Below, piece after piece: positions 37,973 to 47,638 of a stretch of 64,000 bases of DNA. A program made the position numbers and the translations under genes. Source of the stretch: Rs1 sp029027825 (GTDB lineage: Bacteria; Pseudomonadota; Gammaproteobacteria; Pseudomonadales; Balneatricaceae); assembly GCA_029027825.1 (NCBI GenBank), contig CP093399.1, forward strand, positions 4,526,001-4,590,000, given 5' to 3'. Under the pieces are notes generated by a model. That model was not told the DNA's origin, ran no database searches, and saw only the letters and a program-made list of their open reading frames with translations. How positions within the stretch are numbered: the first letter of the stretch is position 1; every line of letters starts with the position of its first letter.

Positions 37973-38207
37973 ATCTAAATCCTAACTTAGGTTGTTTGAA
38001 AGCCGATTATAAACTACTGGGTGCGGGTATAAGCAATCTTTTAGTGGATATCTAGTGAAAAGAATCACCAATTTGTGCGATAAATCATGAAAGGTATTAT
38101 CTTGAGGATAATTTAAATAACAAATTAATCTAAAGTAAAGTTAAGGCGTTTTGGCAGCGTGATTCAAGTGATAGTAAAAAGCAGAATAGAACCAAGCCTA
38201 TCGTAGT

Positions 38208-38276
38208 CCTGAATCAGTGGCTTCAGAGGAAATCGATAGCTGATGCTAAGCGCCGCATGAAGGTCACTGATTCAGG
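38208..38276. repeat. 69-bp palindromic element, MITE-like family A
   Basis: CCTGAATCAGTGGCTTCA and its inverse TGAAGGTCACTGATTCAGG form long arms with one extra base, around an interior of about 32 bases. This is the cleanest pair of family ends in the window. It lies 15 bases beyond the azlD stop in the gap of about 320 bases to gshA and could end azlD transcription. The rest of the gap is AT-rich and featureless. Confidence 0.8.
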
Positions 38277-38291
38277 GAAGTGATAACTATT

Positions 38292-38612
38292 TTACAGGCC
38301 CAATCCAAACCTTAATCCAGCAAAAGCTAGCATACCAACGACAATGGTAGTGAGTAAGTCTTTGCGCACCCATGCCGTAATTACCGCCACTAGTGCAGCT
38401 AATAGCCAAGGATTAGTATAGCTCAGCCATAATTCACCTTTGGGCATAGAAACACTAGGTGCGATGATGGCCATCAATACGACTGGGGGGACGAATTCTA
38501 AGGCTTTGTTTAGCCAAGTGGGGAAGTTAACTTTTCCGGCCACCGCAAATAACACATACCTGACACTGAAGGTGACGGCAAACATACCTGAAATGAGTAA
38601 TGTCTCATTCAT
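38292..38612 (-). CDS. azlD: AzlD-type branched-chain amino acid exporter subunit
   Basis: A 106-residue membrane protein with four hydrophobic helices and the start LLISGMFAVTFSVRYVLFAV, typical of AzlD. Together with AzlC it exports branched-chain amino acids or analogues. Its ATG overlaps the azlC stop as ATGA. Confidence 0.88.
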   Translation of the reverse strand: MNETLLISGMFAVTFSVRYVLFAVAGKVNFPTWLNKALEFVPPVVLMAIIAPSVSMPKGELWLSYTNPWLLAALVAVITAWVRKDLLTTIVVGMLAFAGLRFGLGL

Positions 38613-39355
38613 GATGTGGGCTCCTCTATAACGGGTTGCCTGCGATTTTCCAGCATCATCAGTGATAAGCCCACAGCGATACCACTAAAAGAAGCGAGTA
38701 GTAGACCCAGCTTATGTGGCAGCTCATAGCTGACTACTGCCAGGGCTGCAGCGACGATAACAGCGGCAATCATCGGTCGATTTTTTAAGTAGGGAATTAC
38801 CATACCGATAAAAGTGACCGACATGGCAAAGTCTAAACCCCAGTTCTGCATTTCAGGAAAGATATTTCCTAAGGTTAAGCCGATAAAAGTACAGGCAATC
38901 CAATTGGTGTACATCGCCAAAAAAGAGCCTAAATAAAACCAGTGCGCGTTCTTTAAATTGCCCAGCTGCAAATAGCGATTATTAACCGCGGCAAAAGTCT
39001 CGTCGGTGAGTCCAAAAGCCATAATAGCGCGCCAGTAATGCGGTAAGTGTTTCACTTTCGAGACTAAGTTTGCCGAGTACAATATATGTCTAAAATTTAG
39101 CACAAAAGTAGTGGCGATAATAATTGGCACACTAGTGCCTACCGCGAGCAGACCCAGGGCAATAAATTGACTGGCGCCGGCAAAAACCACCACTGACATG
39201 AGTACCGCACCTAGTGCAGATAAGCCGTTGGGTTCAGCGAGGGTGCCAAAAATAATCCCGAAGGGCGCCGCTCCAATTAAGAGCGGTATTGTGGCACTGG
39301 CACCGGCGACAAATTCGCGTGAGGGTTTGAGCACCGCTGGTGATTGCGTACTCAT
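38609..39355 (-). CDS. azlC: AzlC-type branched-chain amino acid exporter subunit
   Basis: A 248-residue membrane protein. GAAPFGIIFGTLAEPNGLS, FAGASQFIALGLL and NFRHILYSANL are AzlC hallmarks, and there are about seven to eight helices. Its ATG overlaps the stop of the upstream regulator-acetyltransferase gene as ATGA, so the three genes are a tight operon. Confidence 0.92.
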   Translation of the reverse strand: MSTQSPAVLKPSREFVAGASATIPLLIGAAPFGIIFGTLAEPNGLSALGAVLMSVVVFAGASQFIALGLLAVGTSVPIIIATTFVLNFRHILYSANLVSKVKHLPHYWRAIMAFGLTDETFAAVNNRYLQLGNLKNAHWFYLGSFLAMYTNWIACTFIGLTLGNIFPEMQNWGLDFAMSVTFIGMVIPYLKNRPMIAAVIVAAALAVVSYELPHKLGLLLASFSGIAVGLSLMMLENRRQPVIEEPTS

Positions 39356-40317
39356 AAATTTAACTCCATATAAATATCAGAGCGCTGATAAAGTGCAGCG
39401 CCTTGAGGGTGGGTTTTTTGGCTAAACCCCATATGTTGATACAAAGTGAATGCTCGAGGTAACAAACTGGAAGTTTCTAAATAAACTGTCGTTGTCTGTA
39501 ATTCTCGGGCTTTATCGAGGGCTGTCAACAACATTTTTCGACCGATACCTAAGCCTTGATGTTGCTCGTCTACCGCCATTTTCGAGATCTCATACACAGC
39601 ATTGCCGTGGTTGGCTAAGGCAATACAGCCGACCGGTTGGTTTTCTAGTATGGCAAACCATATATAGCCACCTCTAGATAAATAATAGCTTTCAGGATTA
39701 TCCAGTGCCTGCTGATCCAACTGGTTTAACTGAGCATTAAAATATTTATTAAGCCATGCATAATTGAGTCGATAAAAATCTTGCTTGTACTCACTGCGCC
39801 ACTGCACGATTGTTACGGGCTGTGGTTGTGGCTGTGTTGACGTGGCTAGCGCATTGAGTACCGGGTTAATTAGCCCCTTTTCCTGATAGGCGCGTTCAAA
39901 CTCATCTAAGGCCGGTAAAATCGGAAACTGTTGGTTGTCGATTATCGAGTCGAGGTAAGTGCGCATGGCGTTTAAAACAGGTTCAATTTTCGGCAGTAAC
40001 AGTAACGCTTTATCATCTAAGACTAAAAAATAGCGCCTTTCATCGCTGGGGTCAGCGGTTTTGTAGAGTAGTTTTTCAGCCTGCATTTTATTGGCAATTT
40101 TACTGATCGCTGGGTGGCTGACATTTAAACAGTCAGCAGCTTGAGTGACCGACAAAGGCCCCTGCTGATGCAGCAGATTAAACAGTGGAAAAAAGGAGGG
40201 ATGTAAAGCTATGTCCAGCTCTTGGTAAATGCAGGCAACATCTTTATACATCCTATCTGACAAGCGTTTACAGCGACTGCCAAGTGATAGGCAGCCAAGA
40301 GATTGCATATGATCCAA
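39352..40317 (-). CDS. MarR-type regulator fused to GNAT acetyltransferase
   Basis: A 321-residue fusion. The N-terminal half is a MarR winged helix (LSVTQAADCLNVSHPAISKIANKM, wing DPSDERRYFLVL). The C-terminal half, from about residue 170, is a GNAT domain with GCIALANHGNAVYEISKMAV and the coenzyme A loop HQGLGIGRKMLLTAL. Such fusions may sense or modify the exported substrate. It heads the azlCD operon, and a 20-base near-palindrome 50 bases upstream is a likely operator. Confidence 0.88.
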   Translation of the reverse strand: MDHMQSLGCLSLGSRCKRLSDRMYKDVACIYQELDIALHPSFFPLFNLLHQQGPLSVTQAADCLNVSHPAISKIANKMQAEKLLYKTADPSDERRYFLVLDDKALLLLPKIEPVLNAMRTYLDSIIDNQQFPILPALDEFERAYQEKGLINPVLNALATSTQPQPQPVTIVQWRSEYKQDFYRLNYAWLNKYFNAQLNQLDQQALDNPESYYLSRGGYIWFAILENQPVGCIALANHGNAVYEISKMAVDEQHQGLGIGRKMLLTALDKARELQTTTVYLETSSLLPRAFTLYQHMGFSQKTHPQGAALYQRSDIYMELNL

Positions 40318-40367
40318 AGGAGTAACCAGCCATTAAATAGTGAGAGAAAAACATCAATATAAACTAA

Positions 40368-40387
40368 TTACGTAACTAGTTACATAA
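40368..40387. promoter_or_regulatory. Palindrome upstream of MarR-GNAT/azlCD operon
   Basis: TTACGTAACTAGTTACATAA has a perfect 12-base core GTAACTAGTTAC and near-symmetrical flanks. It is 50 bases upstream of the regulator start and between two divergent genes, so the MarR-type protein may bind it and control azlCD and perhaps the LysE-type exporter. Confidence 0.5.
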
Positions 40388-40516
40388 AATAGTTAAGATA
40401 TAGCAATTTTGTTCAATAATTAGCACGTAGCGCAATTTATACTCTTGGTGTTAATTCACTGGGCCATTCGCATTTAATAGGTGCATGGCAAATCGTTATT
40501 TTTTATTGGCAAACAG

Positions 40517-41125
40517 ATGATCATAATTATTCTATCCATGGCAGTATTTGCTTTCGTTGGGGCGGCGACACCGGGCCCAGTCAATATTATAGCCACTAGT
40601 AGCAGTGCCAACTTTGGTATTAAGCGGACTTTTCCACATGTACTTGGCGCGTCTCTATCGTATGCTGCTATCGTGCTCTTTGTCGGGACGGGTTTAAATC
40701 AAGTGTTATTATCAAACCCAAAAACTACTGTGTATTTGCAGTATCTAGGGGCTGCTTGGCTGTTATATATGTCGTATAAAATAGCGGATAGCGAGCCTGG
40801 CCAAGCACTGGCTAACCGCCAAAATATGTCGCTACAAAAAGTTCCCAGTTTGTTGCAAGGCGCGCTAGTGCAAGGATTAAACCCTAAGGCTTGGCTGGTT
40901 TCGATCTCTGGGGTGAGTATTTTTGTGACGCCTAATCTGCCGAATAACTTGTACCTGTTTATCTTCACGGGTTTGTCATTCGTTATCTGCATGTTAGGCG
41001 TGGGGTTATGGGCGGTGCTCGGCGGTCTGTTAAGTCGTTTCTTGGCTACTGAGCAGTATCAAATTGCCTTTAATCGCGCGATGGGTTTACTATTAAGTTT
41101 AACAGTGCTGGCGATGTTTATGTAA
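40517..41125 (+). CDS. LysE-family amino acid exporter
   Basis: A membrane exporter of about 202 residues. The family signature FVGAATPGPVNIIA is at the N-terminus and six helices follow, with GLNPKAWLVSISG in the middle. The open frame begins at a GTG at 40481, but the ATG at 40517 gives the usual family N-terminus; neither has a strong ribosome site. An AraC-type gene follows and may regulate it. The exported amino acid is unknown. Confidence 0.85.
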   Translation: MIIIILSMAVFAFVGAATPGPVNIIATSSSANFGIKRTFPHVLGASLSYAAIVLFVGTGLNQVLLSNPKTTVYLQYLGAAWLLYMSYKIADSEPGQALANRQNMSLQKVPSLLQGALVQGLNPKAWLVSISGVSIFVTPNLPNNLYLFIFTGLSFVICMLGVGLWAVLGGLLSRFLATEQYQIAFNRAMGLLLSLTVLAMFM

Positions 41126-41302
41126 AAGCACTCGATAAATAGCGGTGTCTGACTGAGGTGATAGTAACGGCATAGACCTGTTAGTCAAGTTTAGAGAGAC
41201 TTCTGAAACATTCGCATACTTGGTCATAGACCAGAAATCAGCTGCGGATCTTGTTCAGATTAGCGCTGCAGATGTAACTTTGAATATGGGAGTGAGTACC
41301 TT

Positions 41303-42109
41303 ATGAAAAAAACAGCCACAGCGCACTTAACTAAAAGCGCCGCACTCAATTTTGTAGAAATGCGCAGTGCCAGCCATTCAAGCAGCTGTTATCGCACTCA
41401 TACTCATGATGAGTTTTCTTTTGGGGTGGTTGATTTAGGCACTGCCGAATACAAAAATCAGCGTCAAACTTATAAAATAACACCCGGTGCGACAGTCACG
41501 ATTAACCCTGGAGAAGCCCATTCGTGCAATGCGCAGCAGGGTGTTTGGTCGTACCGTATGTTATTTATTGAAACAGCTTGGATGGGTGAGTTGCAAAGAG
41601 AAATTTGTGTCGATGTGCAGCAAGATTTTCAGCCGTTCGGTCAGCATTTATTAGAAAATCGACTAAGCTATCGAAATTTTTCGCAACTATATTCCTGCCT
41701 ATTAACCGAGCCTAGCTCGTTAATCGCTGAAGAGGCGCTGATTGCATATGTCGCGCCAATGTTTGCAGCTACCGCGACGCCAAAAAAATTAGCGCTAGGT
41801 AATATTGCACAAGTGCAAGAGCTCATTATGGACCAACTTGATACTAATTTACCGCTGGCTGATTTTTGCGCGTTAACTAATTTAAGTCCCTTTCATTTAA
41901 TCAGAAGTTTTAAGCATCGCTACGGCCAAAGTCCCCATGCTTACCAGCTCGATCAACGGATCAAGCAGGCGCGACTACTTTTAAAATCTGGGCTGAGTTT
42001 GGTGGCTATTGCAAATACCTTAGGTTTTGCTGACCAAAGTCATTTTCAGCGCCACTTTAAGAGCCGCACGGCTTTAACGCCGCAGCAGTATCAGCACTTT
42101 TTTGTCTGA
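41303..42109 (+). CDS. AraC-family regulator
   Basis: A 268-residue activator with an N-terminal cupin-like sensor (HTHDEFSFGVVDLG, then TINPGEAHSC near residue 70) and a C-terminal double helix-turn-helix (LPLADFCALTNLSPFHLIRSFK and LVAIANTLGFADQSHFQRHFK, about 190-265). AraC proteins of this size beside LysE exporters usually control them. The inducer is probably an amino acid, which is inference. Confidence 0.9.
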   Translation: MKKTATAHLTKSAALNFVEMRSASHSSSCYRTHTHDEFSFGVVDLGTAEYKNQRQTYKITPGATVTINPGEAHSCNAQQGVWSYRMLFIETAWMGELQREICVDVQQDFQPFGQHLLENRLSYRNFSQLYSCLLTEPSSLIAEEALIAYVAPMFAATATPKKLALGNIAQVQELIMDQLDTNLPLADFCALTNLSPFHLIRSFKHRYGQSPHAYQLDQRIKQARLLLKSGLSLVAIANTLGFADQSHFQRHFKSRTALTPQQYQHFFV

Positions 42110-42725
42110 TATTGCAGTCAGTATTAGCTATAAATACAGATAGTATTATATTTATTTTTTAGGATTTTATCTACAGTGAGTGTTTTTTGTACGTCAAGCT
42201 GAAGGTGCCGTATTCATTAGCCTGCAAAGAGTTATCAGAAGCTTGTGCATGGTCTATCCAAGTAGTTGTCCACATATTTTGTTAGTACTTTACGTAATTG
42301 AATAGTTATTAACAAAACTTTATTAAATTGTAAAATTTGTTCAATAAACACGCATGCTTGGTTGTTTTTAAATCAAATTCAGCAATATATCTTGGGGTTG
42401 GTTGAATAGTGAGCGCTTAAGTGAGTCCCTTATGGTGTGGGCTCTGTAGCTACTTACTGATATGTTTTACCTAAGTTCTTCAACTGCTTATCCACAGAAA
42501 TTGTGTATTGATTATAGACGCATGATAATTCGAGAAGCAGCGCGTCAACAGGGCTAAAAATGCTCGTTTAACACATACTAAAAAGTGCTGCGGTTTTCAG
42601 GCGTTAGCGTACTGTTAATTACGTATATCGAGTTTGCTGGGTGTGACCTGTTTCCGGCACAAAGTAGATGCCCTTATATGCGATTGAAGCGTGATAAGGG
42701 CGTGTGTGACTTGTTCAGAGGTTCC
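42110..42725. other. Gene-free AT-rich stretch
   Basis: About 615 bases between the convergent AraC and NAMPT genes. It holds one perfect DnaA-type box, TTATCCACA at 42488-42496, and a variant, TTGTCCACA, near 42266. No cluster of boxes, no DUE-like array and no gene were seen, so no function is assigned. Confidence 0.5.
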
Positions 42726-44096
42726 TTAGAAGGCTTTATTAGCGTTATCCCGCACCTGCTGGAAATTAGTTTTATTGTATAACTCACCGTTTCTATAAAC
42801 GACTTGCAGTGCAGAGTTAGGGCGCTCGGTAAACAGCAGCTCGGGGCTTATACTAACGGTTTTCTCTTGTTGTAAATCCAAAATGCCTTTTTTAGAGCGT
42901 TTACCGTGATCGGTAACTGGGTCTTTATAAACGTCGCGCCACTGACTGTTAACTCGGATAGCACTGTTTTTCATGGCAAATTTTTGAGTGTCTCTATTCA
43001 ATTGCTGTAACAGTCCGCCGCCCATGCCAAAGGCTATATTTTCAGTGCTCCAGCCAGTGGCGGTCATTGTTTCTAAAATTCGGCCTATAGAGTTTAGACT
43101 GACTCCATCTCCCTGAATCAATCTCACTTTGTCATTCAGTACTTTATAGCCCTTGCTGTTCTCTCTATAGCCGAAACGCTCACCCATAGTATCCAGTAGA
43201 ATAGGTAAGATATCTTCCGGGTCACCGCTGTCAGGTCGAATCACTAAAGTTCCGTCGCGCTGTAAAACTTGGGTTTTTAAAGCGTCTCCCCAAAGCGCAC
43301 TGACTGCGTTGAAAATATCATAAGAGTCGGAAACGCAGGCTAGGATACCCTCGGGAAATTGGGTTAAAACATTGCGATAGGCATCTAACTCATGTTCTTT
43401 TCCCCAGCTAGTAATCGTGCTGTGTTCAGTGGCGGGAATCGAAAACCCACTGATGCCGCCATCGTAATATTCTCTGGCGAAGCGCACTCCTGAAAGGGTG
43501 TCAGTGCCGAAAAAATTAACTAAGTGAGCAGCGCCGCCAATACCGGCAGACTCTTCACTAGACACGCCACGGGCACCAAAGTCATGCAGTTTAAAGCTTA
43601 ATCCATCCAGGGTGTCGCAAGTTGCCAGCATGTAGCGGTGAATCACCTTCTTACACTCAAATGACAAAGTAGCGACGGTGGTCGGATACCAGACAGCTCT
43701 TAATAATGCGGTTTCTAGATAACTGGTCAGCCAATAAAACCGCGGGTCGGTATTAACCACCGTCACTAAGACGTTTTTGGTGGGAATGATCGAGCCTTCT
43801 GCCACGGCACGAATTTCGATAGGGAAATAACCCAGTTCAATTAAATCGTGCCATCCCTCCTCATTAAAAGGCACACCATGGGCGATCGCCAACGTTTTGG
43901 CTTCGGCGAAATTATCCCAGTTGGGGAAATATTTATTTAAGTCCAGCAAGGCTTTTTGCAGACCGAAGAATAAGGTGCTATCAAAGACGCCGCCGCGACT
44001 CTCAATGTACGAAAACACTAATTCCGTGCCTGGAGGATATTGCTTGTAATGGGACAGTTTATAAGAATCGGTGTCGAGAATTAGATTTTTTTTCAT
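42726..44096 (-). CDS. nadV: Nicotinamide phosphoribosyltransferase
   Basis: A 456-residue enzyme that makes nicotinamide mononucleotide from nicotinamide and PRPP for NAD salvage. MKKNLILDTDSYKLSHYKQYPPG is a standard NAMPT start, and HDFGARGVSSEESAGIGGAAH, RPDSGDP and GMGGGLLQQLNRDT carry the active site. The frame continues upstream to 44159, but homology begins at the ATG at 44096. No ADP-ribose pyrophosphatase or nadM partner is adjacent. Confidence 0.93.
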   Translation of the reverse strand: MKKNLILDTDSYKLSHYKQYPPGTELVFSYIESRGGVFDSTLFFGLQKALLDLNKYFPNWDNFAEAKTLAIAHGVPFNEEGWHDLIELGYFPIEIRAVAEGSIIPTKNVLVTVVNTDPRFYWLTSYLETALLRAVWYPTTVATLSFECKKVIHRYMLATCDTLDGLSFKLHDFGARGVSSEESAGIGGAAHLVNFFGTDTLSGVRFAREYYDGGISGFSIPATEHSTITSWGKEHELDAYRNVLTQFPEGILACVSDSYDIFNAVSALWGDALKTQVLQRDGTLVIRPDSGDPEDILPILLDTMGERFGYRENSKGYKVLNDKVRLIQGDGVSLNSIGRILETMTATGWSTENIAFGMGGGLLQQLNRDTQKFAMKNSAIRVNSQWRDVYKDPVTDHGKRSKKGILDLQQEKTVSISPELLFTERPNSALQVVYRNGELYNKTNFQQVRDNANKAF

Positions 44097-44441
44097 GAAT
44101 ATCAAACTCAATAAATAGCTAAAACGTATGCCGACACCGCAGTGTTGCAGAGATTTCATCTAATATGCTTAAAGTAGCTGTTAGAGGTGTATAGATCCGC
44201 TTCTTTTAGGAATCAATAGTTTATAAGCAGTGGTCAGTGCCGATCATTTTATCTTTTATCGACCAAAAGGCAATATATGAACAGCGTAAAAGGACTTAGA
44301 TTACATCGATAAATGAGCACGCAGCTGAAAAAACCCAGTAAGTTTCGAAACTGGTGTCGATACAATTGTATTCAGTCAGTGCAAGTTCAGTGCAAGTATA
44401 GCTAAGCGTTAGCGAAACTTGCTCTGTGTGCTGCTTCTTGG
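44097..44441. other. Intergenic region upstream of NAMPT gene
   Basis: About 345 bases between two genes on the minus strand. It should carry the promoter of the NAMPT gene. A short direct repeat of TCAGTGCAAGT is visible near 44376-44398. No gene or RNA was recognised. Confidence 0.4.
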
Positions 44442-46889
44442 TTAATTGGCTTTCAGTAGAGCGTAACAAGCTGCTAAATTGAGCTTACCGCGCACTAAAG
44501 TACCGATAGTGGTAAAAGTAAATGTCGCTACAAGGGGTAGCGTTATCCACAATAACGGGTGATAAACGACCGGTAGATTAAAAAATTTAGCGCTGATTAA
44601 AGCGAGTAGACACTCCGCTATAACTGCGGCAATTGATCCACAAGTGATGCCCAGTAAGCAAAATTCTAATAAGTCTAGCTGTTTGGTTTGCTTTTCAGAG
44701 GCGCCTAGAGTCTGCAGCAAAGCTCCTTCATAGCGACGCAGAGCCAGTTCTTGCTGGAGTATCGTGAGTAGCATCAGCGCACCGCTGATGATCGTTAAAA
44801 ACATCACTAAACTGGCGCTGTCAGCGAGCTTGCTAATAATACTTTGCGCTTGTTTAAAAATCTTATTGATGTCAATTAAGGTAATAGTAGGGAAGGCCTT
44901 GAGCAGCAAATTGCTCTTTGCTTGCTGATCATCTGCGAGCTTAAAACTGGTGATGTAAGTGACAGGATATGGATCTAACATCTTAGGTGTATAGATGAGA
45001 AAAAAATTTGGCCTAAATGACTGCCAGTTAACCGTGCGGATGCTGGTGACGGTCGCGGTGAGTAGCTGACCCGCTAGATTGACGCCCAGGCTATCGCCAA
45101 TCTGCAACCCTAAGTTTTCGCTCAAGCCACGCTCGATCGATACACCCGGCACATTCTCTCGCCACTGCCCTTGGATAATGCTGTTTTGATCGGGCAGTTT
45201 CGCTAGCCAAGTCATGTTTAAATCGCGGTGCAGGGCATGCGTTTTTTTCTGCTCTTCATTGAGCGCTAGCGCCACAGGTCGCTGGTTAATGTGGCTGATT
45301 CTACCCCTGATAATAGGGTACAGTTTGGCTGCGATCTGCTGGTCTAGCATCCAATTATTGAGTCGATCTTTTTCCCAGGGCTGGATATTAATGGCAAAGT
45401 GATTGGGGCTGTCGGCGGGTATTTGCGCTTGCCATTGATCAATTAGGTCGTTGCGGACAAAAAATAACACCGCCATAATAGCCAACAGCAGCGAAAAAAC
45501 GCCCGCTTGCAGCCTATGCCAGTGTCGCTGCTGGCGTAACCTCAGCGTTAGCAATGGCGCGAGTGCGATCCTCCCTTGCAGTTTGGCAGCGGCAAACTTA
45601 ATCCCGTGTTGCGCCAAAAAGCCAGCTATCCAGCCAAGGCTAATGAATAGCAGGGTAATAACCAGTGCCAGCAGCACGGAGTTCATATAGAGGCTGATTG
45701 CCACTAACAACAGTACTGCACAGGCAAAATATTGCTTTCGCTGCCCGCTACTCGCTTCTTTTCTGAGCATTTGTAAAATAGAGACTTTGCCTAAAGGTAG
45801 CAGCGTAGGCAGGCCTAAAATGAACAAAATAGCCAGTGCTAACAGTGGGCTGGTGATGATAGAGCTGATACTCAAGCTGGAAATGCTCGGTAAGTACTCC
45901 GTGATTTGCGAGGCGATTAACTGATGTAGAAACAGGCCTAGAGCAGTGCCAAGTACTGCGGCAATTAGCCAGCCAATCAGCAGTTGTAATGAATAAATAT
46001 GCAATAGTTGGCGCGGCGTCATCCCCAAGCTTAATAGCAGCGCGGAGCGAGTGCGCTGTTCACTACTGTAACGCTGTAGCGACAGCAAAATGGCGACAGC
46101 ACCGAGGAGTATAGACAACAAGGCGCTGAGTTTTAAGTAGCGACTAGCATCCGCTACGGAGCTGCCCTCAAGCTGGTTGGTGTCTAGTGCATTAACTAGT
46201 TTCTGCTGTTTGTTTAGATTAGCTTGCCAATCATGTTGTAAGCTACGAATCAGTTGTGGTTCACCACTAATCAGCAGGCGATAGTTGGCGCGACTGCCGG
46301 GCGCTAATACCCCAGTTGCTGGCAACTCATCGGCACGCATCATGATTTGTGGATTGAAATTGGCGAAACCGCTACCTCGATCTGGGCTTTCGATGAGTAG
46401 GTGGCTGATAGTAAACTCACTGTAGCCAATAAAAAGCTTATCATTGAGCTTAATGTCTAAGCGACTGAGTAAGCTTTTATCGACCCACACTTGGCCTGGA
46501 GCTGGGATCTGTTGTTCAGTGGCAGGTTGTGTGATCAGTTTTCCGCGCAGCGGATAGGGCTGAGCAACAGCTTTGATGGTACTTAAAACATGCTGCTCTT
46601 TTGCCTCTGCCATACTGACAAACTGAGTTACGCTAGTGCTGTTAAGCTGTGCATTGGTGGCTTGTTGCTGTTTTTTGAGGCTGATCGGGGTACGGCTTCG
46701 CAGGACTAAGTCAGCACCGAGAATTTCAGCACTTTGCGTGGTTAAACTGCTGTGCAAACGATCGCTAGTAGTCGTGAGTAACGTCACTAAAGTTATCATC
46801 ATAAATAGCGATGAAATTAAGGTTAGCCAATCAGAACGGCGCCACTGGCTGCGAATTTGTTTGGCGGCTAATCGCCAGACAGGATTCAA
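44442..46889 (-). CDS. FtsX-like ABC permease, YbbP-type
   Basis: An 815-residue membrane protein with two FtsX-type modules and about ten helices: one near residue 20-45, a set near 255-470, and a last set near 695-800. Large periplasmic domains lie between. LLSLGMTPRQLLHIYSLQLLIGW and TLGASEKQTKQLDLLEFCLLG are the coupling segments. It should work with the overlapping ATPase gene to extract or move hydrophobic substrates from the inner membrane. The four-base overlap with the ATPase gene supports a two-gene unit. Confidence 0.88.
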   Translation of the reverse strand: MNPVWRLAAKQIRSQWRRSDWLTLISSLFMMITLVTLLTTTSDRLHSSLTTQSAEILGADLVLRSRTPISLKKQQQATNAQLNSTSVTQFVSMAEAKEQHVLSTIKAVAQPYPLRGKLITQPATEQQIPAPGQVWVDKSLLSRLDIKLNDKLFIGYSEFTISHLLIESPDRGSGFANFNPQIMMRADELPATGVLAPGSRANYRLLISGEPQLIRSLQHDWQANLNKQQKLVNALDTNQLEGSSVADASRYLKLSALLSILLGAVAILLSLQRYSSEQRTRSALLLSLGMTPRQLLHIYSLQLLIGWLIAAVLGTALGLFLHQLIASQITEYLPSISSLSISSIITSPLLALAILFILGLPTLLPLGKVSILQMLRKEASSGQRKQYFACAVLLLVAISLYMNSVLLALVITLLFISLGWIAGFLAQHGIKFAAAKLQGRIALAPLLTLRLRQQRHWHRLQAGVFSLLLAIMAVLFFVRNDLIDQWQAQIPADSPNHFAINIQPWEKDRLNNWMLDQQIAAKLYPIIRGRISHINQRPVALALNEEQKKTHALHRDLNMTWLAKLPDQNSIIQGQWRENVPGVSIERGLSENLGLQIGDSLGVNLAGQLLTATVTSIRTVNWQSFRPNFFLIYTPKMLDPYPVTYITSFKLADDQQAKSNLLLKAFPTITLIDINKIFKQAQSIISKLADSASLVMFLTIISGALMLLTILQQELALRRYEGALLQTLGASEKQTKQLDLLEFCLLGITCGSIAAVIAECLLALISAKFFNLPVVYHPLLWITLPLVATFTFTTIGTLVRGKLNLAACYALLKAN

Positions 46890-47638
46890 GGTTGTGCCTC
46901 GTCGGACTGCCTGTTCTCGATTGTTGGCACAGCAACACTTGGTGGTGAGGTGCTTTGCCAGCGCGTGATTTTACCATCGGCAAGTTTATAGACCTGATCA
47001 CAGCGTTGCGCCAGCTGCTCATCATGAGTGATTAAAATTAAAGTGGCTTGAGTTTTAGCGCTGAAATCAAACAGTAACTTAATGATGATCTCTCCTGTTT
47101 TAGTATCTAAATTGCCGGTCGGCTCATCGGCGAATAGCAAGCTAGGTTGCGTAACAAAAGCGCGGGCAATCGCCACTCGCTGCTGTTCGCCACCGGATAA
47201 CTGGGCTGGAAAATGACCAGTTCTAGAGCCTAGACCAACTGACTCTAGCCATTGCTGAGCTTGTTGAGGAGCATTTGTTTGTCCTTGAATATCTAAGGGT
47301 AACTGAGTGTTTTCCAGAGCGGTTAGTTCGGCAAGTAAGTGAAATGATTGAAATACAAAGCTAATATTTTTCGCCCGCCAGGCGGCCTTTTGCTCCTCGG
47401 CTAATTCATTTAAAGCAATGCCTGATAGAGTCACGGTGCCGCTGCTCGGCGTATCTAGGCCTGCCAACAGCGACAATAATGTAGATTTACCTGTACCTGA
47501 AGGACCAATAATCGCTACACTCTGGCCTTTCTCAATCTGCATATCTAAATCTTGGAACAGTGAAATATCACCATTAGTGCTGGGAAAGGATTTAGATAAG
47601 TGTTGTGCGTCAATGGCAAAAGGGGTTTTTAACGGCAT
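46886..47638 (-). CDS. ybbA: ABC ATPase, YbbA/LolD-type
   Basis: A 250-residue ATPase with Walker A GPSGTGKST, signature LSGGEQQR and Walker B LLFADEPTGNLD. It powers the YbbP-type permease. The family N-terminus starts at the ATG at 47638; the frame extends further but into the divergent esterase gene. That ATG overlaps the esterase ATG in the sequence CATG, so the two genes share start bases on opposite strands. Confidence 0.92.
   Translation of the reverse strand: MPLKTPFAIDAQHLSKSFPSTNGDISLFQDLDMQIEKGQSVAIIGPSGTGKSTLLSLLAGLDTPSSGTVTLSGIALNELAEEQKAAWRAKNISFVFQSFHLLAELTALENTQLPLDIQGQTNAPQQAQQWLESVGLGSRTGHFPAQLSGGEQQRVAIARAFVTQPSLLFADEPTGNLDTKTGEIIIKLLFDFSAKTQATLILITHDEQLAQRCDQVYKLADGKITRWQSTSPPSVAVPTIENRQSDEAQP

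Noticed and set aside
42266..42496. DnaA-type boxes suggesting a replication origin
   Set aside because: Only one perfect box and one variant are present, with no dnaA/dnaN or gidA genes nearby and no clustered boxes.
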